Shown here one piece after another: positions 8,420 through 16,050 of a stretch of DNA of 64,000 nt. Each line of letters opens with the position of its first letter. The first letter of the stretch is position 1. This DNA is from Brevibacillus brevis NBRC 100599 (GTDB lineage: Bacteria; Bacillota; Bacilli; Brevibacillales; Brevibacillaceae): the NCBI RefSeq assembly GCF_000010165.1, contig NC_012491.1:3541501-3605500 (forward strand). The letters run 5' to 3'. Both the position numbers and the translations under genes were made by a program. The notes beneath the pieces were generated by a model. It ran no database searches, was not told the origin of the DNA, and saw only the letters and a list, made by a program, of their open reading frames with translations.

Positions 8420-8493
8420 ATCAATTTTTTTTGATGCATTTATTATATGCACGATCACCAATAAGATGCAATAATTAAATCAATTTTTTTGAT
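8420..8493 (-). promoter_or_regulatory. ars operon promoter with two ArsR operators
   Basis: On the minus strand a -35 TTGCAT (8466-8471) and a perfect -10 TATAAT (8442-8447) are separated by 18 bases. Palindromes ATCAA-N6-TTGAT at 8420-8435 and ATCAA-N5-TTGAT at 8479-8493 bracket the promoter, one over the transcript start and one upstream of -35. Two operators flanking one promoter would suit tight or looped repression. Confidence 0.75.
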
Positions 8494-8572
8494 ATAATAT
8501 CCTTTTCGATAGGTGATAGCTACACTAGTAACCCTCGACGCCCAAAATCAATGGTGCAAATTTTGTCCACAT

Positions 8573-8667
8573 AAACTCATAAAATCCATCTGCTGGTACA
8601 ATGCATCGTTTCCTCTCAAACAAGCGGCGAAAGGCTGGCTTTTCAGTGAGCGTCTCAGCGCGTGCTT
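8573..8667 (-). pseudogene. SRAP (YedK/HMCES-like) gene fragment
   Basis: The minus strand reads [20 protein letters not shown] followed by [10 protein letters not shown], an internal piece of the SRAP abasic-site protein family. The run of about 57 bases coding from AFRRLF to GFYE is nearly identical to 14383-14439 in the other SRAP relic. This copy keeps the [12 protein letters not shown] part that the 14.1-kb copy has lost. Both ends are cut; it cannot be functional. Confidence 0.75.
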
Positions 8668-8786
8668 TTAACCTATATACTTAAGATTATGTTAAAGACT
8701 CTATACTAAAACATTGACGCTATAAAGTGGTAGTTCATATAAGGAGGCTTGAAGGATTAATAAGTGTACAGAGATATAAGTTTTAG

Positions 8787-8803
8787 ACTGGCGTTGTTGA
8801 TCT
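8787..8803 (+). repeat. 17-bp inverted repeat, left arm
   Basis: ACTGGCGTTGTTGATCT; its complement recurs at 10979-10995 with one mismatch. The two arms flank the TetR/dehydrogenase pair. Both arms, read outward, would encode RSTTPV followed by a stop, so they could instead be the tails of two copies of one gene in opposite orientation. Confidence 0.5.
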
Positions 8804-8865
8804 AATCAGTTTTTTCATTGCTAAATCCGCTGCCTTCGTACAATTAGTTTTCTACAACCCTTTTT

Positions 8866-8922
8866 AAAAGAGTCAGAGTCAGTCCAGGACACGAAAATAA
8901 AGTCCTAGACTGACTCTTTTTC
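8866..8922 (+). terminator. long terminator-like hairpin
   Basis: AAAAGAGTCAG...CAGGAC at 8866-8890 pairs with GTCCTAG...CTGACTCTTTT up to 8921, leaving a short unpaired bulge, and a T run follows. No gene was recognised directly upstream; on the other strand an A run precedes it, so it could serve either side. Confidence 0.6.
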
Positions 8923-9197
8923 ATTGAACTAACGTACCCATTAGTTCAATGTACGTAATATATAATCCACTTATTGGCATAAAGACATTGGCATCCGCAA
9001 CGACAAGCTCTAACAGTCAATGACTAAGTAAGATTAGACGTGCATTTATTATAATCAAAGATCCCATCTTAAGCTGCGCACATTCATACGAGGTTCAAGA
9101 TGTTTTTTATACTCTCAATTATCCCCCCTCCCCCTATCTAACCTAAGAAAACTCTTCTAATCTGCAAGCCTTCATTAATACAAAAGAAGCCGCCAAA

Positions 9198-9773
9198 TTA
9201 GCGACTTCCAAGGGAAAGATGTTCGTGTCCTTCGACACCTCGGTTCAGCAAATTCCAAAATTGTTCAACCATGACCGATGGGGGATATGGCATCGAACGG
9301 ATAATCCACCATTCCAATATACCCACTGTTGCTGAAGTTAAAAATTGTACCGTAATGTCCCTGTCCATTTCCTTATCGAGATTGATTGAATCCAGATATT
9401 CACTCAGACTTTCCCCGAACATGGTCTCCATTTGATTTCGAAATACTGTGCTTCCCTTACTTTTCAGCATTATGGAGTAGAAAGAAGCATGTTGCTCCAA
9501 ATATTCAAAAGTGTGAAGTAATGCGGTTTTGGAAGGGAGATGAACTAGGTGATCTCCAGACATACAATGTCGAAGTAACTGGTTAATTTGAGCTGCTATA
9601 CATTGCTCGCGCAGATCGTACTTGTCATCGAAATGCAAATACACTGTTCCTCGATTGACATTTGCTTCTACCGCAATTTGATTGATCGTTATGCTCTCGA
9701 ATTCCTTTTCTGACATCAGCCTCATAAAAGCATCTATAATCGCTTGTCTCGATTTTTGAATACGCCTGGCCAA
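9198..9773 (-). CDS. TetR/AcrR-family regulator
   Basis: 191 residues. The start is TTG 9773, eight bases after AAGGAG. Residues 8-55 (SRQAIIDAFMRLMSEKEFE, ITINQIAVEANVNRGTVYLHF) are a TetR helix-turn-helix; the rest is a helical ligand domain. It is divergent from the dehydrogenase at 9947, with 173 bases between that hold a perfect palindrome. It most likely represses itself and the dehydrogenase and responds to an unknown small molecule. Confidence 0.88.
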   Translation of the reverse strand: MARRIQKSRQAIIDAFMRLMSEKEFESITINQIAVEANVNRGTVYLHFDDKYDLREQCIAAQINQLLRHCMSGDHLVHLPSKTALLHTFEYLEQHASFYSIMLKSKGSTVFRNQMETMFGESLSEYLDSINLDKEMDRDITVQFLTSATVGILEWWIIRSMPYPPSVMVEQFWNLLNRGVEGHEHLSLGSR

Positions 9774-9822
9774 ATCCTTCTCTCCTTTATCCCATCCAAA
9801 AAATGATCACTTCAAAGCCCTC

Positions 9823-9838
9823 TGTTGAAAAATCAACA
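9823..9838. promoter_or_regulatory. palindrome in the TetR/dehydrogenase gap
   Basis: TGTTGA-AAAA-TCAACA, a perfect 16-bp inverted repeat 50 bases upstream of the regulator's start. A second palindromic core, AACATATGTT, lies at 9915-9924 just upstream of the dehydrogenase ribosome site. Either could be the TetR operator. Confidence 0.55.
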
Positions 9839-9946
9839 ACCGAGCTTGTTTTAACCATTGAACCCCATTTATCACACTGATACATTCACTATATAAAACA
9901 TATTTTGGTAATTCAACATATGTTCAAATTAAGAGGAGGTATAATT

Positions 9947-10696
9947 ATGAAACTTACAGGAAACACGATTTTCATTACAGGTGGTGGTTCGGGAATTGGA
10001 CGTGCGTTAGCAGAAGCACTCCACCATCTTGGAAATAAAGTTATTATCTCTGGTCGAAGTAAAGAGCGTTTGGAGGAGACAATCAAAGCGAATCCCGGCA
10101 TGTCCGCAATGGAATTGAATGTACAAGACCCTGCCAGTATAGAAGGGGCTGCCAAGCAGTTAATCGAAGAATTCCCGGATTTGAATGTCTTGATTAACAA
10201 CGCAGGCATCATTCAACCCGATGACGCGGCGGGCGTGATTGATGAGGATATTTTGGTTTCGACAGTCGCCACAAACTTGTTAGGTCCGATTCGGTTGACT
10301 TCTGCATTAATCGACCATTTGAAGTCCAAAGAAGAAGCCGTGGTCATCAACACGACTTCGATACTTGGATTTGTTCCGTTAGCGGCAACTGCTGTATACT
10401 CCGCGACGAAGGCAGCTCTTCATACCTATACGCTGTCCCAAAGATATCTGCTTAAAGACACATCGGTAAAAGTAATAGAAATTGTGCCACCATGGGTTCA
10501 AAGCAACAACGATGAACCGCGTGCAATGCCACTTGCGTCATTCATTGATGCAACGATAAAGATACTTGGTACGGATACAGACGAAGTTCTGGTCGAAGAA
10601 GCGAAAATGTTTCGAAATAACCCTGGCCCGAACGAAGGTGTTTTTGTGACCCAACTTAACGATACGATGAAGTCTGAGCCTCCAAAGATTCATTAA
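9947..10696 (+). CDS. short-chain dehydrogenase/reductase (DltE-like)
   Basis: 249 residues from ATG 9947, behind AGAGGAGG. Classical SDR motifs: TGGGSGIG (residues 11-18) for the dinucleotide, NNAG (84-87), Ser138 in TTSILG, and YSATK with Tyr151 and Lys155 as catalytic pair. It resembles the DltE-like SDR group; the substrate is unknown. A carbonyl or alcohol substrate that also acts as inducer of the divergent TetR regulator is plausible. Length is typical. Confidence 0.88.
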   Translation: MKLTGNTIFITGGGSGIGRALAEALHHLGNKVIISGRSKERLEETIKANPGMSAMELNVQDPASIEGAAKQLIEEFPDLNVLINNAGIIQPDDAAGVIDEDILVSTVATNLLGPIRLTSALIDHLKSKEEAVVINTTSILGFVPLAATAVYSATKAALHTYTLSQRYLLKDTSVKVIEIVPPWVQSNNDEPRAMPLASFIDATIKILGTDTDEVLVEEAKMFRNNPGPNEGVFVTQLNDTMKSEPPKIH

Positions 10697-11096
10697 TCCA
10701 CCTATTATTCAATTTCAAAAATTTAGACGAACATGACTGTGATGTCGCCCATCACAGAAGACTTTAATACAGACCATAGTGAAGCAGATTGCCGTTCAGC
10801 AAGGTCAGAAGCATCGAGACATTGAACTGGAATTCGACGAGACCCTACGACAGTGTCTAAAAGCCCCCCCAGATTGTCCAAGGGAGGGCTTCCGCATTAG
10901 TTGAAATGGTTGTTGCTCCATGCAAAAATCTGACGGCAAGTTATCCAACTAACGAGCAGTTATGGTTAAGAAATCACTAGATCAACAACACCAGTATAAA
11001 TCATTTTTTCATCGGAAAGATGGAGAGGCTTAGAAAACAGTCTATTCTTTCAGCCAGCACCCCTGATCGGCCACCTTCAAGTCGGATAGAATGTCA
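10697..11096. other. intergenic region with hairpin and possible recombinase tail
   Basis: A hairpin (AAGCCC-CCC with GGG-GGGCTT, about 10861-10891) could terminate the dehydrogenase transcript. A plus-strand frame from about 10760 to 10912 reads IQTIVKQIAVQQGQKHRDI and ELEFDETLRQ, which faintly resembles the tail of a serine recombinase; the match is weak. No start is present. Confidence 0.3.
10979..10995 (-). repeat. 17-bp inverted repeat, right arm
   Basis: AGATCAACAACACCAGT, complementary to 8787-8803 with one mismatch (16 of 17). Confidence 0.5.
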
Positions 11097-12464
11097 CTAC
11101 CTTGATGCGCTTATATCTTTTTTCCTGCGGAAGAAGCGCTGATCGATGAAAAAAGCAACGATCAAGGATAGGATGCCGAGCAAAATTGGTACGCCAAACG
11201 CTTCAAAAGAGAAGGTTCTACCTTCTAGCTTCAGATGATCGGTGGCGCGATATTCGAGCCGCTTTGCAGCAAATTTCGCCGTCCCAATATCCTCCTGCTT
11301 GGCCAAATCCTCGAATGCAGGATCCATTGCAAACCGATCCATTGCTTCGCGATGTAAGTACAGTAATTCCGCGCTGTTGCCGCTTTCGTTCCATTGATTT
11401 ATATCTTTGGCGGCGGCTGATTCGGCATCGGCACCGACGACAATCATTTTCGCTAGTTTCGGCACGTTTTTTATCTGATAGCGCGCGACTAAGTTCAGGC
11501 CATGCTTCGTTACGATCGGTTCATTTGCACCGGAAACAGTCAACGTCGATGTCGTGCCAGAAGCAGCGTACGTATCGAATGCGGCGGACAAATCTAGTTC
11601 ATCAACGCCGTTATACAGCAGAACGCCCGCTTTTACTTTGTTCCATTGATAAGCGTTGTTAAGTATGAACGTTATATCGCTGAGCCCGGCAGTGAACGGT
11701 TCCATTTGCGGTTTTTTCACGTAATCGTAAGATGGATAGTTCATCTCTACCGCTACTTTCTCCGCCGCCTCCTCACCCAACTGCTGTGAGATGACATATA
11801 GTGTAGCGTCAATTCCCGATGTCAGACCCGCAGAAGATATGATATTGCCTTGTGGGACGTAGCGCAGATCTTTCACCCACTGGACTTTCGGATATTGTTT
11901 AATGAGTCGGTCGATGTCTCCCCAGTGCGTTGCGGCAGATTTGCCGTTAAGTAAGCCAGTATCAGCCAGGTTTTCTGCCCCATTGCAAATGGAAAGCAAT
12001 AAAGTCTTGTCGCTTGCGTGCTTCTGAATCCATTCGCGGACAGGCGTATATTTTTTCTCATCTAGAATCGGCATAAACGGTATGACGATAATGTCCGGGC
12101 TTTTGCCGAGCATCGCATCCATTTCGTCAAACGAATAATGCGGAACGACATCGAGTCCGCCGGTTAGTGATTTTATTTCACGATCGGGTGCAACGCCGTA
12201 TACATTGTAAGCTTCCGTCATCGCAAACATCTCGTATGGGACGAGAAAATCGAACACTTCTGTTGATTCATTCGCCAGTAACACTGCCACTGTCGGTTTG
12301 TTTGCGTCATATTTCGGTACCTGCACATTCGTCAATGCAGGTGCGGCTTTATCGTAAACCGACATTACCTCATTCATTGTATTGACGAACCCGAGAGTGC
12401 CTGCACCTCCTACTACGACAACAAAAACGATGAGATAAATACTGATTCGCCATACAGTTTTCAC
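11097..12464 (-). CDS. membrane-anchored protein with two DJ-1/PfpI-like domains
   Basis: 455 residues. GTG 12464 is preferred because AGGGAGAG lies eight bases upstream. A helix at residues 8-27 and another near the C-terminus (about 426-446) frame an extracytoplasmic part. The first DJ-1/PfpI domain spans roughly 57-230; LLLSICNGAENLADTGLL carries the nucleophile-elbow Cys160 and SAATHW follows. A second, weaker domain starts at about 275 (VKAGVLLYNGVDELDLSAAF) and lacks an obvious nucleophile. Such proteins resemble GATase1-like regulators, here fused to membrane anchors rather than to an AraC domain. Function unknown; the island context suggests an acquired gene. Confidence 0.8.
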   Translation of the reverse strand: MKTVWRISIYLIVFVVVVGGAGTLGFVNTMNEVMSVYDKAAPALTNVQVPKYDANKPTVAVLLANESTEVFDFLVPYEMFAMTEAYNVYGVAPDREIKSLTGGLDVVPHYSFDEMDAMLGKSPDIIVIPFMPILDEKKYTPVREWIQKHASDKTLLLSICNGAENLADTGLLNGKSAATHWGDIDRLIKQYPKVQWVKDLRYVPQGNIISSAGLTSGIDATLYVISQQLGEEAAEKVAVEMNYPSYDYVKKPQMEPFTAGLSDITFILNNAYQWNKVKAGVLLYNGVDELDLSAAFDTYAASGTTSTLTVSGANEPIVTKHGLNLVARYQIKNVPKLAKMIVVGADAESAAAKDINQWNESGNSAELLYLHREAMDRFAMDPAFEDLAKQEDIGTAKFAAKRLEYRATDHLKLEGRTFSFEAFGVPILLGILSLIVAFFIDQRFFRRKKDISASR

Positions 12465-12604
12465 ATGCTTACTCTCCCTCAGGCTAAATTTTCTTACCCA
12501 TAAAATGTAACAAACCAATATATACTTATCATCAGTCTGAAGCCCGATTACGGGGCTGGCCTAATGTAGGAACCACCTATGGACCCAGGTCTCTTTCCTT
12601 TTCT

Positions 12605-13598
12605 AAACGTGACTCGATAGGGCTACTAGAGTTTCATGAACAGAGTGACATACCACTAAAGAGCTTTCTTCAGATTTGGCTGGATGAGTACAAAAAAGAC
12701 ACTATCCGTAAAAACACTTATCTACTGCATCAAAGGAATATTCAGAAACACTTTCTTCCCTATTTTGATAACATCATGCTTCAAGACGTAAAGCCAATAA
12801 TGTATCAAAAATTTTTAAATCAACTTACTGATAAAAACTATAGTAAACGATCCATCGAGATCGTCCATACCACAATGTTTAATGCTATGGAGAAAGCAGT
12901 CACATTAGCTAAAATTGAGAAAAATCCATGCTTAGGAGTTACAATCAAAGGTCAGTCAAAAAATGATGGAATTACGTTCATGGAATCAAGTGACATACCT
13001 CGTTTTTTACAGGCAACCCTTTAATATGATTACATCTACTGGATATTTAATTGAAACTGGTATGCGAAAAGGTGAAGCAGCTGCTTTACAGTGGCCAGAC
13101 ATAGACTTTAAAAAATATACGATTAGCATTAATAAGACTCTCGATTTCGGAGCAAAGAACAAAACCGAGCTTTTTGGTGATACTAAGACGTTTAACTCCA
13201 ATAGGACGATCAAAATTAGCCAATCACTAATCAATGATCTCAAACATCACTTATCCTACCAAAACAAAAACAAATTAGGATTCGACGAACTCTACCATCA
13301 TGATCTAAATCTCGTTTTGTGTAGAAAAGATGGTAATTTCATACCGAAGTCTTCATTGTTTAACGCCTTTTCACGAACGCTAAAGAAAGTAAGCATCCCC
13401 TCAATGCCTATCCACTCACTACGTCATACTCACGCAGTCTTGCTCATGGAAACTGGAGCGGATATGAAATACATCCAAGAGCGTCTAGGTCATGGCAGCA
13501 TGCAAATTACCGCAGATGTGTATGCCCACATTTCTAAAAAAATCGAAAGCGACAACATGAGAAAATTTGAAGACCATATGCAGAAGATTTATGGGTGA
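12605..13598 (+). pseudogene. phage-type tyrosine integrase, broken
   Basis: The frame opens near 12605 (SIGLLEFHEQSDIPLKSFL), includes a core-binding domain (FLQIWLDEYKKDTIRKNTY) and runs to a TAA at 13022. Reading on through the stop gives YDYIYWIF, as in related integrases, so TAA is probably a CAA nonsense change; a few codons later the frame shifts, with loss of some bases near 13046, into LIETGMRKGEAAALQW. The catalytic set survives downstream: Arg in TGMRKGE, HSLRHTH, LGHGSMQITADVYAH with the Tyr. Two independent lesions make it inactive. The N-terminal arm-binding domain is only partly visible. Confidence 0.85.
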
Positions 13599-13700
13599 TT
13601 TGTGGGTGCGTTTGTTGGTGAAATGATTTTCACAGCCGCACCCACAAATTTTTAAAACCCCAAGTGCACCCAGGGGGCAATCCAAGCTCCTGGGTGCACT
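13598..13700. repeat. two adjacent long hairpins after the integrase
   Basis: Hairpin one: 13 bases at 13598-13610 (core TTTGTGGGTGCG) pair perfectly with 13637-13649, then TTTTT, so it can act as a terminator. Hairpin two: AGTGCACCCAGG (13663-13674) pairs perfectly with CCTGGGTGCACT (13689-13700). Both contain GTGGGTGC/GGGTGCAC-like cores, which suggests possible recombinase arm sites as well as termination. Confidence 0.6.
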
Positions 13701-14136
13701 ATGCTTTATAATAAATGACCTTTTCTCTCATGCTTGTGTGTTAACTGAATCGCGAACTCCTCCCGCTTCCATCTAAGCATATAACTTACTGCGCTGAAAA
13801 CGAATTTCAGTTTTTCGAGAACTTATTGATCTGAGTTGAGACGCTGGTATTGTACCTTCCCGTACATCGTGTAAATCACATTAGATGAAACATTCAGGTA
13901 TCTGGCTACTTCCTGAAGATAATCAGAAGTAGCAAATCGCTGGTTACGATTCGTGTACCCGCAATTTCCGGATACGAATAAACATTTCACAGCAAAAACC
14001 CGTCTCCTCAAAACAGGGACGGGTTAGCTATTTCTTGAATACATTCTGGCATGTCGTTTTTTGGACTTCCAACCATTGCTGATACAGGGTAGGCTATCAT
14101 CTGTTCATGATCATATGGTACAAGTAGCGATTGTAA
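13701..14136. other. intergenic region, possible small HTH remnant
   Basis: A minus-strand frame ending at 13823 reads SDYLQEVARYLNVSSNVIYT, which resembles a helix-turn-helix, but its only starts lie inside a terminator hairpin (ACCCGTC with GACGGGT, about 13998-14025, T run on the minus strand). I do not call it a gene. Confidence 0.3.
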
Positions 14137-14545
14137 TCAGTCAGCATTGAACTTTTCGCGATCAAGCCACATCGATTCGTCCTCTTGTTCCAATATCACA
14201 GGCATGCGATTGTGGATGTCCTTGACCACCTGATTTGGCTTAGTGGTGATGATTATACAGGTGTGGAGCTTATTACCTTCTGGACTCGTCCAGGTATCAA
14301 ATAGGCCAGCAAAAGCAAACGGTTCTCCCGTCTTCATCATGATCCGCATCGCTTGTTTCCCCGATTCACGCTGCTCCCATTCATAAAATCCATCTGCTGG
14401 TACAATGCATCGTTTCCTCTCAAACAAGCGGCGAAAGGCCTGGTGCAATGTTATATCGTGGCTGCATATCAAAAGGTATAACCTCGATTTGAAACCTTGC
14501 ATTCCACAGCTCCAAGTTTGTCACCAGCGTAAAACGTCCGCACAT
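14137..14545 (-). pseudogene. SRAP-domain protein (YoqW/YedK-like), internally deleted
   Basis: The gene starts normally: MCGRFTLVTNLELWNARF, with Cys2 as the active-site residue that cross-links to abasic DNA, then QPRYNIAPG. The middle is lost and the frame changes, resuming as [47 protein letters not shown]. About 40 codons between YNIAPG and AFRR are missing, including the ARAET block that survives at 8.6 kb. The family is linked to SOS and phage DNA repair and fits the YolD and LexA-like neighbours. Not functional as it stands. Confidence 0.85.
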
Positions 14546-14682
14546 ACTATCACCTCTTAGTACAATCATAGCCGAATGGCAGCTTGGTATACCAGCTCTA
14601 AGCAGTGAGAATGAAATCAACAAATACTGGTGATCGCAGCATGCCGCTCTTCGTCCAATTCCGCATTTTGACACTCTGGTAA

Positions 14683-14928
14683 TTACTCGTAACTCACCTT
14701 CATGATGTCCAGAAAGGGGATTATCCGTATTGTTTCGTTTTCCTCCACATGAACCAGCCTTGTACGCGAATCAAGAACTATGATCCGCCCTCGGATTTTT
14801 TCAGGGAATCCCCAAACAGTTAGCGCTCTTTCGTCGCCATCGTCTTTTGCTTCAACGAGCTGATTTCCCAATTCTTCTAATTCAAATTCATCCCGAGTCG
14901 GTCTTTTTGGTGTGGTTGACTTTGCCAT
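14683..14928 (-). CDS. YolD-like protein
   Basis: 81 residues from ATG 14928 behind AGGAGG (14938-14943). The second half, GRIIVLDSRTRLVHVEENE followed by IIPFLDIMKV, matches the YolD-like family, whose genes usually sit next to an SOS-induced Y-family polymerase (UvrX/YqjW) in Bacillus and its phages. No polymerase gene remains here. Upstream is a truncated YolD-like frame with a 10-bp repeat expansion. The gene itself appears intact. Its biochemical function is unknown; the family is thought to accompany DNA-damage polymerases. Confidence 0.7.
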   Translation of the reverse strand: MAKSTTPKRPTRDEFELEELGNQLVEAKDDGDERALTVWGFPEKIRGRIIVLDSRTRLVHVEENETIRIIPFLDIMKVSYE

Positions 14929-15071
14929 CTATTGAACCTCCTAGCTCCTAACATCGATAATCGTATCCATTGGTATCCATTGGTATCCATTGGTATCCAT
15001 TGAACATCTTCATCTGTAAGCAGCTTTACCTTTCTAATATTCGTATCTATCCACTCAACTTTTCCCCACAT
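14877..15071 (-). pseudogene. small YolD-like gene shifted by repeat expansion
   Basis: The frame begins MWGKVEWIDTNIRKVKLLTD, like the C-terminal half of YolD domains (G-x-V-x-x-ID then WIP). It then runs through four copies of a 10-bp unit and out of frame into the next gene. With two copies instead of four the frame would read DVQWIPMDTIIDVRS and stop just before the next ribosome site, which looks like the original arrangement. The ATG is not preceded by a clear ribosome site, so the 5' part may also be missing. Confidence 0.5.
14963..15002. repeat. four perfect tandem copies of GTATCCATTG
   Basis: Four adjacent, identical 10-bp units. The unit is not a multiple of three, so each gain or loss shifts the reading frame of the minus-strand ORF that spans it. 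Confidence 0.95.
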
Positions 15072-15126
15072 CCTACAAGTAGTGTCCGTTGATCTGGTAG
15101 CAAAAAACGCATCGAAAATGGATTTT

Positions 15127-15372
15127 CTATCTTAGAGGCCATTTCAATACACCGTTCCTTTCCCAAGTTTCGAACACTTCCATCTGATCGGGCTCAGACC
15201 TATGCCACTCAATGTATTCCTCTTTCGTGAGAGCATCGAGTATTGTCATGATTCCGCCTCTATCACGACCTGTCTTGATGCATAGTTCATCTGCAGTTGG
15301 CGTCCTTCTTCGTCCTGCCGAATAGTTGCCGATCACTCTTAATACCTTCCGCTCGATGTCAGACAAGGCCAA
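15127..15372 (-). CDS. LexA-like winged-helix protein
   Basis: About 81 residues from TTG 15372, which follows GGGGTGG. LSDIERKVLRVIGNYSAG and RTPTADELCIKTGRDRGG are like the N-terminal DNA-binding domain of LexA; ILDALTKEEYIEW is the wing region. There is no C-terminal autoprotease domain, so it cannot self-cleave like LexA. An SOS-like box overlaps its promoter. It may act as a small competing or phage-borne repressor at damage genes. A decayed second copy of the same gene lies at 35.3 kb. Confidence 0.65.
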   Translation of the reverse strand: MALSDIERKVLRVIGNYSAGRRRTPTADELCIKTGRDRGGIMTILDALTKEEYIEWHRSEPDQMEVFETWERNGVLKWPLR

Positions 15373-15393
15373 AGTAACCACCCCGAAGAAACA

Positions 15394-15438
15394 AGAACGT
15401 TTGTTTGTATTATATGCGAACAAAACGGGAACACGCAA
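15394..15438 (-). promoter_or_regulatory. promoter with SOS-like box
   Basis: On the minus strand -35 TTGCGT (15433-15438), 18-base spacer, -10 TATAAT (15409-15414). AGAACGTTTGTTTG (15394-15407) fits the CGAAC-N4-GTTCG LexA box at 8 of 10 positions and lies just downstream of the -10. Confidence 0.5.
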
Positions 15439-15524
15439 GTAACTTAAAACTCATCTATATGTTTAGCTAGACATGTACTAATGAAAACCCGTTTCCTTTT
15501 AATGTGGAGGCGGGTTGTTTACCA

Positions 15525-15659
15525 CTACGTTTTTGCCTTCCGATATCCTGCAGCCTGTGCTTCCGCTTCTGTACAGAACAATTCAATGTTTGCAGTAGTT
15601 TTTTCGTAGGACATCCCGCCGAGAACATGGTAAGTGGGCCTTGTGAAAGGCTGATCGTC
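15525..15659 (-). pseudogene. sunset-domain protein, C-terminal fragment
   Basis: The minus strand reads RPTYHVLGGMSYEKTTANIE, LFCTEAEAQAAGYRKAKT, then stop. YHVxGGxxYxKT...FCTEEEAxAAGYRKxK is how I remember the sunset domain, a small motif at the C-terminus of surface or nuclease-like proteins. No start or upstream part is present; the 5' side runs into the O-methyltransferase relic. Confidence 0.5.
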
Positions 15660-15684
15660 TTGGGAAGTCTCCTGGATTCGAGTC

Positions 15685-15987
15685 TCAGTTGGCCACAGCT
15701 TCTACGATCGAAACGTAGCAACCGGTATCGATGACGCGATTAAACCGTAAATCAGCCCCAGCCAGCAATCGGCGGAATTCCTCTTCCGTATGTTCTCGAC
15801 CTCTTCGTAGATCGCCATTCAAAGGACATCCATTAATTTACTTGTATGAGGCGTATCTCCAGGAGGGAGAGCTGGGTCCATGATGAGCACCCGACCGCCA
15901 GGAGCCGTCGCCTCCCAACAACTTCGCAAGATTTGAGTTGCCTGCTCGTCGGGCCAGTTATGCATGATGTACTTAAGCACATAGAAG
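15685..15987 (-). pseudogene. O-methyltransferase (Methyltransf_2-like), C-terminal relic
   Basis: The minus strand reads FYVLKYIMHNWPDEQATQIL, APGGRVLIMDPALPPGDTPH, TSKLMDVL; then a frameshift near 15828; then GREHTEEEFRRLLAGADLRF and VIDTGCYVSIVEAVAN before the stop at 15685. HNWPDE, GGRVLIMD and EFRRLLAGA are typical of the SAM-binding C-terminal half of small-molecule O-methyltransferases. The N-terminal half (dimerisation and the first SAM motif) is absent. The edge at about 15990 lies 60 bases before the racemase gene. Confidence 0.75.
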
Positions 15988-16050
15988 GAAATTGGATACT
16001 TATGTTAAAGTTATAGAGAAGATGGTGACATTATTTTAGGGGGTACAACT

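Noticed and set aside
13823..14011. 62-codon minus-strand frame with HTH-like segment
   Set aside because: Its only starts lie within a terminator hairpin; HTH resemblance is weak.
15467..15721. 84-codon minus-strand frame
   Set aside because: It overlaps the sunset-domain fragment and the end of the O-methyltransferase relic in a different frame; those readings have recognisable motifs and this one does not.
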